A DNA stretch of 64,000 bases from NCBI GenBank assembly GCA_963665155.2, contig OY761986.2:744001-808000 (forward strand). Reading direction: 5' to 3'. The notes beneath the pieces were generated by a model. The model was not told where the DNA came from. It did not search any database and saw only the letters and a list, made by a program, of their open reading frames with translations. Source of the stretch: UBA1141 sp963665155. Its GTDB lineage: Bacteria > Chloroflexota > Dehalococcoidia > Lucifugimonadales > UBA3495. Positions 18,439 through 26,574 of the stretch are shown in pieces; position 1 is the stretch's first letter, and each line of letters opens with the position of its first letter. Both the position numbers and the translations under genes were made by a program.

Positions 18439-18482
18439 GGCAAACTAAAGCCCCCGGTTAATGGCCGGGGGCTTAGTTTGCC
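18439..18482. terminator. Bidirectional terminator hairpin
   Basis: GGCAAACTAAAGCCCCCGG and CCGGGGGCTTAGTTTGCC form a long stem around TTAATGG, one base bulged. It lies between the convergent LLM pseudogene and CoA-transferase gene, with A/T-rich arms on both sides, so it can stop transcription in both directions. Confidence 0.8.
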
Positions 18483-18529
18483 TATCATTGGTTCTGGATA
18501 ATCGTCCAAAGACTCCCGCCGATGGCTGG

Positions 18530-19765
18530 TTAATCCAACGCTCCGTCATCTTTTAACGACTGATACTCTTCTGCAGAGTACCCCCAGAATTCCGTCAACA
18601 CCTGCTCGGTGTGCTGGCCCATCAAGGGCGCTGGGCGCTCCAGGTTTCCTGGCGTTAAGGACAGATCAATCTCGCTGCGTTCGGCAGCGTAAAGGCCCAA
18701 CTCCGGGTGGTCCAAAAACTGAAAATGCTCCCGATGTTTTAACTGAGGGTCTTGGAACAGATCGCTGGTATCGTTGACCATACCTGCAGGGATTCCCGAT
18801 TTCTGCAATCTTTCCATTAATTCACGGGCGTCCCAATTCGCCGTCCAGAGGCCCATCAAATCGTCCAGATCGTCTTCATCGGCCTTCCGGCCCAACATCG
18901 TTGCGAAGCGTTCTTCATACGGCCAACCGGCGCCGTCGGTCAAAATCTGCTTTTGGAGTGCTTGCCACTGCTGGTCGCAGACGCACGCAATGGCAATCCA
19001 GCGGTCATCCCCCAGGCATGGATATGCCCCGTGGGGTGCCGCTCCAGGGTCCCGGTTTCCCCTGCGGCCCTGCTCCCGACCGTTAACGGCGTAGTCCAGC
19101 ACGAAGGGCGCCGAAAAATGAATCGAAGCCTCAAGCTGCGACATATCCAGATGCAGTCCCTTTCCGGTCCTTCGCCGGTAATCCAACCCGGAGATAATGG
19201 CCGCCACAGCGAATCTCGGGACGATAAAATCGGTGTAAGCGCCATAGGGGTTGACCGGGTCGAGGTCGGGCCAGCCCGTAATGTGGGTCAGCCCAGCCAA
19301 GGAAGAAAGTACCGGTCCAAATCCGGGTTGACTTTCCATTGGGCCGCCACGGCCTAGCATGGAGGTGCTGAACAAGATGATTTCCGGGTTTGCTTGACGA
19401 AGTTCTTCGTATCCCAACCCCCATCTTTCCATAGTGCCTGGCGTGAAGTTCTCAGTCACTAGGTCGGCCCAGGCAACCGCTCGCAAGATCACGTCTTTGG
19501 CCCGGGGATGGCGCATATCTATGGTAATGCCGTATTTGTCCGTGTTGTAGTTGGCGAAGTATCCGCTTCGGTTTATACCTTCAACCCCGTCTTTGAACGG
19601 GGCGGCCCGGCGCAGGGTTTCCGGTCTTTTGGAGGATTCTATCCGTACTACCGTGGCACCGTACTCGCCCAGATACTTGGTAACCATGGGCCCGGCCACC
19701 ACCCAACAAAAATCGAGAATTTTCAGGCCGTCCAGGGGTTTTGGGCCCGTTGATTTTCCAACCAT
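18530..19765 (-). CDS. CaiB/BaiF family CoA-transferase (with catalytic Asp)
   Basis: Protein of 411 aa, type III CoA-transferase. It has the N-terminal PLDGLKILDFCWVVAGP and GATVVRIESSKRPETLRR, then RHPRAKDVILRAVAWADLVT and the C-terminal PAPLMGQHTEQVLTEFWGY, all family hallmarks. The position that aligns with the catalytic Asp of formyl-CoA transferase (21 residues before the TG of RRRTGKG) is Asp179 in GAYTDFIV, so the active-site residue is present. The ATG overlaps the stop of the upstream CoA-transferase gene as TAATG, which implies coupled synthesis. Family role: moving CoA between carboxylic acids to activate a substrate. The substrate is unknown; partnership with the upstream paralogue is likely. 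Confidence 0.9.
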   Translation of the reverse strand: MVGKSTGPKPLDGLKILDFCWVVAGPMVTKYLGEYGATVVRIESSKRPETLRRAAPFKDGVEGINRSGYFANYNTDKYGITIDMRHPRAKDVILRAVAWADLVTENFTPGTMERWGLGYEELRQANPEIILFSTSMLGRGGPMESQPGFGPVLSSLAGLTHITGWPDLDPVNPYGAYTDFIVPRFAVAAIISGLDYRRRTGKGLHLDMSQLEASIHFSAPFVLDYAVNGREQGRRGNRDPGAAPHGAYPCLGDDRWIAIACVCDQQWQALQKQILTDGAGWPYEERFATMLGRKADEDDLDDLMGLWTANWDARELMERLQKSGIPAGMVNDTSDLFQDPQLKHREHFQFLDHPELGLYAAERSEIDLSLTPGNLERPAPLMGQHTEQVLTEFWGYSAEEYQSLKDDGALD

Positions 19766-21027
19766 TAAACAATACCGCCTTGCTTTAATACGGCCAGTTC
19801 CTCAGGGCTTAAACCCAGTTCTTCTCCGTAAATCTCCTGGTTGTGCTCACCAATTAACGGCGGCCGCCGCTGGGGGCCAACCCGGGCAGTGCCCATGGCG
19901 GAAACAAATGCGCCCGGGTGGGTTACCGTGGTGTTTATATCAGGGTGGTCCAACTGCTTGAAGTAGCCTCGGGCCTCCAACTGTGGATGCTCCAGCAAAT
20001 CCCGCGGGGTGGCCACCGGGAACAGCAATATACGCCTTTCAACGCTCCCCTTGGTTAGCTCTTCCTTGGTGTGGGATTCAAAGAACCGTCCCAACGGCCC
20101 TACGATTCTGTCCATCATATCTGTCCCAACTTGACCGTAACCCATTTCCTCCCAGTTCACCGAATTCAAATATTCTTTTCCCATGCCCTCTTCGTCCAAC
20201 CAAGCGAACAGAGCCCTGGTGCTGGCGGCCACGGAGCCCCCTTGGAGCATGTAGTTGATGTAAGCGTCTTTGCACCGCCAATTCACCCTCACCCGGGTCT
20301 CGGCAGCGGTCTGGCGATATACCCCCATCCGCTTGATGATGACGCCTTCAATGTCCCAGCTTTGTGGGGCGTGGGCCAGTGTCTTGGCCACCGCTTGCTG
20401 ACAAGAAACGTCGACGTGTTGACCTTCTCCGGTCAACGCACGGTGGGCGTGGGCCAGCATCGCTCCGGTGGCGCCCGCCGCCGAGCCGTGGAGGTAGAAA
20501 TGGGGAAACCCCAACCGTAGTGGCGCCCGTTCACTGTCCCCGGTTAGGGACATAAAACCGCCCAAAGCCATCCCGACAATGTCGGTGGCCTGGTAATGGG
20601 CATACGGACCGTCTTGCCCGAAGGGCGTTATCGACACCATTACCACGCCGGGATTTAGTGCCTGTAAGTCGGGATAACTCAGCCCCAACCCCGCCAGATA
20701 CCCAGGCGGGAAAGACTCGATTAGAAAATCGGCTTTCGCCACAAGCTTGCGCAAGAGGTTACTGCCGTCCACCGTCTCGATGTCCAGCGTGATGCTACGT
20801 TTGTTGGCTGCGTAAGCCCACCAGAACAAGCTGTTTTCCGGGCGCACATCGTCATTGAAAAAAGGGCCCAATCTACGGGCCGGGTTGCCCCCTGGATGTT
20901 CCAGTTGAATCACATCGGCGCCCAAGTCGGCCAGCATCTTGCCGCAGAGCAGCCCTCGATCGTCGGTTAAATCCAAGACCCGGTAGGGGCTAAGAAGGTA
21001 TTCGTCCGCAGCCTGTTTGTCAGCCAT
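19765..21027 (-). CDS. CaiB/BaiF family CoA-transferase paralogue lacking the catalytic Asp
   Basis: Protein of 420 aa with the same fold as its neighbour: SPYRVLDLTDDRGLLCGKML, GADVIQLEHPGGNPARRLGP, ANKRSITLDIE, and the end PQRRPPLIGEHNQEIYGEEL. At the position of the catalytic Asp the sequence is PHFYLHGSAAG, with Tyr178/His180 instead of Asp. In known two-subunit class III transferases such as benzylsuccinate CoA-transferase BbsEF, one subunit lacks the Asp. By analogy this gene and the TAATG-coupled gene downstream may form a heteromeric enzyme. The start at ATG 21027 has AGGGAG upstream. About 230 bases upstream lie the CTAG-flanked repeats, so the promoter region is close to mobile DNA. 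Confidence 0.88.
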   Translation of the reverse strand: MADKQAADEYLLSPYRVLDLTDDRGLLCGKMLADLGADVIQLEHPGGNPARRLGPFFNDDVRPENSLFWWAYAANKRSITLDIETVDGSNLLRKLVAKADFLIESFPPGYLAGLGLSYPDLQALNPGVVMVSITPFGQDGPYAHYQATDIVGMALGGFMSLTGDSERAPLRLGFPHFYLHGSAAGATGAMLAHAHRALTGEGQHVDVSCQQAVAKTLAHAPQSWDIEGVIIKRMGVYRQTAAETRVRVNWRCKDAYINYMLQGGSVAASTRALFAWLDEEGMGKEYLNSVNWEEMGYGQVGTDMMDRIVGPLGRFFESHTKEELTKGSVERRILLFPVATPRDLLEHPQLEARGYFKQLDHPDINTTVTHPGAFVSAMGTARVGPQRRPPLIGEHNQEIYGEELGLSPEELAVLKQGGIV

Positions 21028-21256
21028 TTGAGAATCTCCCTGTAAGTTAAATCGAAGCAGTGAAGGTCGTCCGATTCCATGGTGCGATCACGATTCGAGC
21101 ATCCTTTTTTGTTGGACAGCCGGTCTTTGACACGTAGTTTTTGATTGCCCGTATTTTGCCGAGGTTGATTGACCCATCTTTAGGCTCACGCCAGAGAAAC
21201 TAGCTTACCTCAACAAATGATAAAAGAGTCAAATTTCCCGCCGATGTCGTGACGCC

Positions 21257-21347
21257 ATTGCCACTTGATCGTCCAACACAGTTCCTAGTATTACAACGAC
21301 GTATTGCCACTTGATCGTCCAACACAGTTCCTAGTATTACAACGACG
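21257..21347 (+). repeat. Tandem duplication, unit 46 bp, carrying an IS701-like end
   Basis: The 45-base string starting ATTGCCACTTGATCG and ending CTAGTATTACAACGACG occurs at 21257-21301 and again at 21303-21347. Each unit holds 28 bases of flank, CTAG, and the terminal repeat TATTACAACGACG. The second unit's end is the left terminus of the 145-bp element that follows. Confidence 0.9.
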
Positions 21348-21479
21348 GATCACAAAAAAGGGGCCTTGAGCACCTCTTCATGGCTGTTAGGCGCGTGGGC
21401 TGACAGCTTTGTGGTCTTGCGTTCCGCGAAGCGATTTCTGCCCCAAAACTGACCAATTTGAGAAAGCGTCGTTGTAATA
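21335..21479. mobile_element. 145-bp mini-element with IS701-like terminal repeats
   Basis: Begins TATTACAACGACG and ends with its complement CGTCGTTGTAATA. It is flanked by CTAG at 21331-21334 and 21480-21483. The full IS701-type element at 40362-41819 has ends TATTACAACGTC and the same CTAG flanks. No coding sequence: probably a non-autonomous derivative. Confidence 0.75.
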
Positions 21480-21483
21480 CTAG

Positions 21484-23344
21484 AACTCCGGCCGAAAAGT
21501 ACCCTGACCTAGGCTGTCCCGATATACTGGGCAAGAGATTTAATAAATGGGTGTGGGAGGTTGAGGATGCTGGGAGTACGGTCGGCGCAACGAGGGCTGC
21601 TGGAAGCGGATCACCTGTACCTGGACTATGTGGGCCGGGGCTCCTTCTATGGCTTCCTGGCCTCCCTGCGGGGACAGCTATTTCGAGACGAAGAGTTCGC
21701 CGAGCTATATTGCCCAGACAATGGCCGGGATAGCGTGCCCCCAAGTCTGGTGGCCACTGCGCTGTTGTTGCAAGCCTACGACAAAGTCAGCGACGCCGAA
21801 GCCAAACAGCGGGCGGATTTTGATATCCGGTGGAAGGTGGCGTTGGGGATTGAGGTGGAGGACCGGCCCTTTGCCAAGAGCACGCTGCAGCTGTTTCGAG
21901 CCCAGCTGATCCTCCACGACCGGGTGCGGGCCGTCTTTCAGCGCAGCCTCCAATTCGCCCGGCAGACCGGATACCTGAAAGGACGCCGGATGAAGGTGGC
22001 GGTAGACACCACCTACATTCTGGGCCGAGGGGCGGACAAGGACACCTACAACTTGCTGGCCGACGGCATAGTCCAGGTAGTGCGGGCGCTTTCGGACCTG
22101 GATGGGACGCGGCCCGAGGAATGGGCCTTGAGACACGGTCTGGAACTCTACTTTGGCTCCAGTGTGAAGGGAGAGGCAGAGATTGACTGGGACAACCAGA
22201 AAGAGCGGCAAGCCTTACTGCAGAAGATAGTAGCCGATGCCGACCTGGTGTTGGAGCTGGCCCGTCAGGTCCAGGGTCAGTTCCCCGAGGAGAGCCCCCA
22301 GCGCCAGGGTATAGTGGAAGCGGCGGAGTTGCTGGGGCAACTGTTACTGCAGGATGTGGAACGCCAGGAGGATGGCCCAGCCCTGAAGGATGGGGTAAGC
22401 CGGGACCGCATCCCTTCGGTACACGACCCGGAGATGCGCCACGGCCGTAAAAGCAGCAGCAAACGCTTCGACGGACATAAGGCTGCGGTGGTGGTGGATA
22501 CCGATTCCCAACTGGTGACCGCGGTAGACATCCTGCCCGGCAATGCCGGTGACAACACTGGAGTCCTGGAACTGGTGGAGCAGAGTGAGGAGAACACGGG
22601 CATAGCGGTGGAGGAGACTATCGGGGATGCGGCCTATGGGGATGGCGGGACGCGGCAGGCCTTTGCCGATGCTGGTCGGACTCTAATAGCCAAGGTGCCG
22701 GGTCGCCCTAATAAGGCCTGCTTCCCCAAGGAGGACTTCCAGATCGACTTGGAGGCAGGAACCTGCACCTGCCCAGCCGGTAATGTTACCCACACCCTGC
22801 GGACCTTCGGCACCCGGACCAACCGGTTGGGTCGGACCTACCTGGCCCGGAGTTTCCAATTCGACCCGGCGGTCTGCGGCGTATGCCCCCTGCGGTCCCA
22901 GTGCGTGGCGGCGCGGTACGGGGCGGGACGCACCGTAGCCCTGCATCCCCAAGAGGCGCTCTTGCAACAAGCCCGGGACTTCCAGCGGAGTGAGGGCTTT
23001 GCTGAATACCGTAGGCTGCGCCAGGCGGCCGAGCATCGCCTGGCGCGGCTGGCGCAACTGGGGGTCCGCCAATCTCGCTACTTCGGCCGAGCCAAGACCC
23101 GATTCCAACTACTCATGGCGGCCACGGTGGCCAACCTGACCCTGGTGGCTACCAAGATGGGGATGATATCTCCGGCTCCAGGCTCCTCTCACGATAAACC
23201 GGACCAGCAAGCCCCAGGGTCGCCCATCGTTACTACCCAATTCATATTGGCCGCAGCCAACTGGGTCACTCTTAGCCTCAGACTTACAGTCCACTGGTTA
23301 TCCTCCACGCCATCCCGTCACAGCAGGGCTTTTCAGCCGGGTTT
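21484..23344 (+). mobile_element. CTAG-targeting IS1182-family element (1861 bp)
   Basis: Flanked by CTAG at 21480-21483 (shared with the mini-element) and 23345-23348. The ends are AACTCCGGCCGAAAAG at the left and AAACCCGGCTGAAAAG at the right (complement). These ends resemble the 171-bp MITE (AGGTCTGGCCGGAAAG and AAACTCGGACGGAAAC), and both use CTAG. Sequence and target differ from the GATTCCCTCG-ended IS1182 copies. Confidence 0.88.
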
Positions 23345-23348
23345 CTAG
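21561..23348 (+). CDS. IS1182-family transposase (CTAG type), apparently intact
   Basis: Protein of 595 aa. The N-terminal DUF772-type region has ELYCPDNGRDSVPPSLVATA and the first catalytic Asp lies in MKVAVDTTYILGRGA. The catalytic core has SVHDPEMRHGRKSSSKRFDG, then ETIGDAAYGDGGTRQAF with the second Asp. The Cys-rich part is VCGVCPLRSQC, and the C-terminal helix ARLAQLGVRQSRYFGRAKTR contains the last acidic/basic region. TTG 21561 follows GGGAGG. The stop codon TAG (23346-23348) is not in the element: it is made by the flanking CTAG target duplication, after PGF encoded by the terminal repeat. No internal lesion seen, so this is the best candidate for a currently active transposase in the window and a possible driver of the MITE family. 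Confidence 0.9.
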   Translation: MRMLGVRSAQRGLLEADHLYLDYVGRGSFYGFLASLRGQLFRDEEFAELYCPDNGRDSVPPSLVATALLLQAYDKVSDAEAKQRADFDIRWKVALGIEVEDRPFAKSTLQLFRAQLILHDRVRAVFQRSLQFARQTGYLKGRRMKVAVDTTYILGRGADKDTYNLLADGIVQVVRALSDLDGTRPEEWALRHGLELYFGSSVKGEAEIDWDNQKERQALLQKIVADADLVLELARQVQGQFPEESPQRQGIVEAAELLGQLLLQDVERQEDGPALKDGVSRDRIPSVHDPEMRHGRKSSSKRFDGHKAAVVVDTDSQLVTAVDILPGNAGDNTGVLELVEQSEENTGIAVEETIGDAAYGDGGTRQAFADAGRTLIAKVPGRPNKACFPKEDFQIDLEAGTCTCPAGNVTHTLRTFGTRTNRLGRTYLARSFQFDPAVCGVCPLRSQCVAARYGAGRTVALHPQEALLQQARDFQRSEGFAEYRRLRQAAEHRLARLAQLGVRQSRYFGRAKTRFQLLMAATVANLTLVATKMGMISPAPGSSHDKPDQQAPGSPIVTTQFILAAANWVTLSLRLTVHWLSSTPSRHSRAFQPGF

Positions 23349-23651
23349 GGCACTTGGTGGGCCACGTTCTGGGCCATGTTACTGGCAATCAGCCAGGCCA
23401 GCCCGGACAAGTCAGCCGCAGATGCGTTGACTGGAAATCTCTGCGCAAATATAATGCGCTGAAATAACAAGTATTTGTAGAAACCGACTTTGAAACTGTC
23501 CCGTCCGGTGGTTAGCATCCACCTGTCTGGATTTTTATGTTTGGTTTGGTTGCCAAGCTAAACTGGGCTGGCAATCATTGGCTAAAACGCAACGGACCTG
23601 AACATTTCCCCAACTTCTCCCGTCGTAGGCCCAATTTTAAGGAGGCTCGAA
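23349..23651. other. Intergenic stretch upstream of Rieske gene
   Basis: About 300 bases with no ORF. It should contain the promoter of the Rieske oxygenase gene. Only the ribosome-binding site AAGGAGG at its end is clear. Confidence 0.5.
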
Positions 23652-24950
23652 ATGTCCACTAGGGCACCGTTTATGAACTCTGCGTATAGCGGATATTATC
23701 ACCGTGATGTACCCAAGGAAAACGATGAATTGACCCATGTAGGGCCAAATACTCCATGCGGCGAGTACTTACGGCGTTTCTGGCAGCCGGTGGCCTATTC
23801 CGACGAACTAACCGACCTCCCCAAGAAGCTGCGAATTCTGGGCGAGGACCTAGTTATTTACCGGGATTTCAATGGAAATGTGGGGCTGCTGGAGCTTCAC
23901 TGCGCTCACCGAGGTACTTCGCTGGAGTACGGCTTGGTTTCACAGTGCGGAATCCGCTGCTGTTATCACGGCTGGTTGTTTGACCGGGATGGCGCAATTC
24001 TGGAAACGCCCGGCGAGCCAGAGGACAGCACATTGAAGGACCGGTTGTTCCAGGGCGCTTACCCCATTCACGAGTCCAATGGGCTAATATTTGCATATAT
24101 GGGGCCCCCGGAAAACAAGCCTCAATTCCCGCTCTTCGACAGCCTAATACGGCCCGGTTACAAGATAATGCCCGGCCTGTCGTATGCCTATCCTTGTAAC
24201 TGGCTCCAGATCGCAGAAAATGCCATGGATCCGGTGCACACGTCTTTTCTCCACACTATCGTCAGCGGGTCGCAGTTTACCGACGAATTTGGCGTCGTCC
24301 CCGAATTGGAATACGTGGAAACGCCAGCGGGTATGGTATACGTGGCGGGCAGGCGGGTTGGCGACAATGTGTGGACCCGCATGGTGGAGATGGTGCACCC
24401 CAACATGCAACAAGTAGCCCCGATTTGGGAAAACGGAAAGGACGTTCACTCATTCGACGGGCCTATGATGACCCGCTGGATTGTTCCAATAGACGACGAG
24501 AATACCATGCTAATCGAACTCAGGCACATCAGCGAAGAAGATGAGGTGACGCCAGCGTGGTGGGCTGACAGAAACACAATGCTGCCCGCCCAATTGCCCA
24601 TCAGCGAATCGTTGGAAGAGCAGCAAAGACAGCCGGGTGACTATGAAGCCCAAGTAACGCAACGCTCTATTGCTATTCATGGTCTGGAACATTTGGGTTC
24701 TTCCGACCGCGGGATAACGACCTACCGCCGTCAAATCCGGCAGGGAATCCAAGCGGTTAGAGAAGGTAGAGACCCATTGGGCCTCAGCCCCGGCAGCGAT
24801 ATCCCCATGCCCACTTTCAGCAACGACGCTGTGACCGATTCGCCAGCAGCGGCAACGCCCGAAGATGACGTGAAGCTGATTAAAGATATTGGGCGCAGGT
24901 TGGTTGAGGAGTACATCGCAGACCCGCCCAACCTCCGACACTTGAAATAG
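23652..24950 (+). CDS. Rieske non-haem iron oxygenase, alpha subunit (phthalate-dioxygenase type)
   Basis: Protein of 432 aa. The Rieske centre is C84-x-H86 (LHCAHRG) and C103-x2-H106 (RCCYHGWLF), 16 residues apart. The mononuclear iron site is in ENAMDPVHTSFLH with Asp193, His196 and His201. The first half resembles phthalate 4,5-dioxygenase and vanillate/dicamba-type ring hydroxylases or demethylases. Such enzymes need a reductase, which is not encoded nearby. AAGGAGG precedes ATG 23652. A strong terminator follows and then a close paralogue (25064-26353), so the two are transcribed separately or by read-through. The substrate is not predictable; multiple Rieske paralogues are characteristic of SAR202-like genomes. 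Confidence 0.92.
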   Translation: MSTRAPFMNSAYSGYYHRDVPKENDELTHVGPNTPCGEYLRRFWQPVAYSDELTDLPKKLRILGEDLVIYRDFNGNVGLLELHCAHRGTSLEYGLVSQCGIRCCYHGWLFDRDGAILETPGEPEDSTLKDRLFQGAYPIHESNGLIFAYMGPPENKPQFPLFDSLIRPGYKIMPGLSYAYPCNWLQIAENAMDPVHTSFLHTIVSGSQFTDEFGVVPELEYVETPAGMVYVAGRRVGDNVWTRMVEMVHPNMQQVAPIWENGKDVHSFDGPMMTRWIVPIDDENTMLIELRHISEEDEVTPAWWADRNTMLPAQLPISESLEEQQRQPGDYEAQVTQRSIAIHGLEHLGSSDRGITTYRRQIRQGIQAVREGRDPLGLSPGSDIPMPTFSNDAVTDSPAAATPEDDVKLIKDIGRRLVEEYIADPPNLRHLK

Positions 24951-24990
24951 ATCGAGCAGAATCAGACCCGGTAGGTTGGAGATTGTTCGG

Positions 24991-25029
24991 TAAGGGAGTC
25001 CTGGACACTGGACTCCCTTATTAATTTTG
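24991..25029 (+). terminator. Rho-independent terminator between the Rieske genes
   Basis: TAAGGGAGTCC and GGACTCCCTTA pair perfectly around TGGACACT, followed by TTAATTTTGTT. Confidence 0.82.
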
Positions 25030-25063
25030 TTAGATGTTGTTAGCCGAGTTGGGAGGAAAAGGT

Positions 25064-26353
25064 GTGAGCACTAGGCAACCGTTCTTGAATGAAACCTACG
25101 GCGCTTACCGGCACCGGGAAATCCCTCAGGAAGATGAAGAACTAACCCATGTGGGACCGGGCACCCCGGGCGGCGAATACCTTCGGCGCTACTGGCAGCC
25201 GATTATCTACTCGGACGAATTGACCGACCTTCCTGTCCGCACGCGAATCCTCGGGGAAAACCTAGTGGTATTTCGTGACTTCAGCGGACAGGTGGGTGTA
25301 ATGGAGTTGCACTGTCCTCACCGGGGAACGTCCCTGGAGTATGGATTGGTGTCGGATAAGGGCATCCGTTGTTGCTACCATGGTTGGCTGTTCGATGTGG
25401 ATGGCAAGATTTTGGAAACCCCCGGAGAGCCTGCGGACAGCACCATAAAGGACCGGCTATACCATGGCGCTTACCCGGTTCAAGAGCACGGCGGCGGTGT
25501 ATTCGTCTACATGGGTCCTCCGGAAAAGATTCCGCCCTTCCCATTCTTCGATAGTTGGTCCCGGCCTGGGTATCGCATCTTGGCAGGCCCCAGGTACGAT
25601 TACCCATGCAATTGGCTCCAAATCGCTGAAAACGCCATGGACCCCGCTCACACCGCATTTTTGCACACCATAGTCGGCGGCGCTCAATTCACCGCCGAGT
25701 TCGGCGTGCTGCCCAAGGAAGACTACATCGAAACTCCCCTAGGCATGGCCTACATTGCAACCCGGAGAGTTGGCGACAATGTATGGGTGCGAATGGTGGA
25801 AACCATATCCCCCAACGTGCATCAAGTGTCGCCTATCTGGGAGGACGGTCGTAAAGAGCACGGTTTCAGCGGCTCTATGGTGACCCGTTGGATGGTGCCG
25901 CGGGACGACCACAATACGATGCAAGTTGAGTTCCGGCACGTCAGCGAACAGGAGAGCGAGACCCCCAAGTGGTGGGCCGACGGCGTGATGATCCCTGGGC
26001 AGATGCCCGAAGGGGCCAGCGAGGAGCAGCGCCAACGCCAGCCCGGCGACTTCGACGCCCAGATTTCGCAGCGTTCCATCGCCCGCCACGGTCTTGAGCA
26101 CCTAGCCACCACCGACCGCGGGGTGACCCTCTTTCGCCAAGATATAAGGCGGGGGATTCAAGCAGTGCGGGAAGGCCGGGAGCCCGATGGACTGCTGATA
26201 CAGGAAGGAGAAATTATTCCGACCTATGCCAACAACAGGGTGGTCCGGACTCCTGCGGCCGCCAGCCAAGAGGAAGACGACGTATTGATTAAAGAAATCG
26301 GACGCAAGATTGCTGAGGAGTACGTAAATAGCCCGCCTTCGCTAGCGCTCTAA
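25064..26353 (+). CDS. Rieske non-haem iron oxygenase, alpha subunit (paralogue)
   Basis: Protein of about 429 aa, co-linear with the preceding gene and with the same residue positions: Rieske ligands C84, H86, C103 and H106 (LHCPHRG, RCCYHGWLF) and the iron site NAMDPAHTAFLH. I place the start at GTG 25064, because GGGAGG lies seven bases upstream and the product then begins MSTRQPFLNE like its paralogue's MSTRAPFMNS; the ATG at 25034 lies before that ribosome-binding site. The most divergent region is the C-terminal third around the substrate pocket, which suggests different substrates. A tandem duplication origin is likely. No ferredoxin or reductase gene adjoins. Confidence 0.92.
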   Translation: MSTRQPFLNETYGAYRHREIPQEDEELTHVGPGTPGGEYLRRYWQPIIYSDELTDLPVRTRILGENLVVFRDFSGQVGVMELHCPHRGTSLEYGLVSDKGIRCCYHGWLFDVDGKILETPGEPADSTIKDRLYHGAYPVQEHGGGVFVYMGPPEKIPPFPFFDSWSRPGYRILAGPRYDYPCNWLQIAENAMDPAHTAFLHTIVGGAQFTAEFGVLPKEDYIETPLGMAYIATRRVGDNVWVRMVETISPNVHQVSPIWEDGRKEHGFSGSMVTRWMVPRDDHNTMQVEFRHVSEQESETPKWWADGVMIPGQMPEGASEEQRQRQPGDFDAQISQRSIARHGLEHLATTDRGVTLFRQDIRRGIQAVREGREPDGLLIQEGEIIPTYANNRVVRTPAAASQEEDDVLIKEIGRKIAEEYVNSPPSLAL

Positions 26354-26574
26354 GCACCGGACCAACTAGACATAAGCTGCCGGGCGCCTAGTCGGCGGAG
26401 GGTCGAATTGAATCACAATCAGGCTTGGTAGGCGACGTTAACCGGGAGCCAACCATTCATTCGTATGTTTGGTGCGACCACGCCTTGGGCGCAATACCTA
26501 AAGGTCATGCGCTTCCGAGCCTGTTTCTTTAGCCGTGAAGGGGATCTCAGGCTCTATAGAGGGAAGACGATCGC

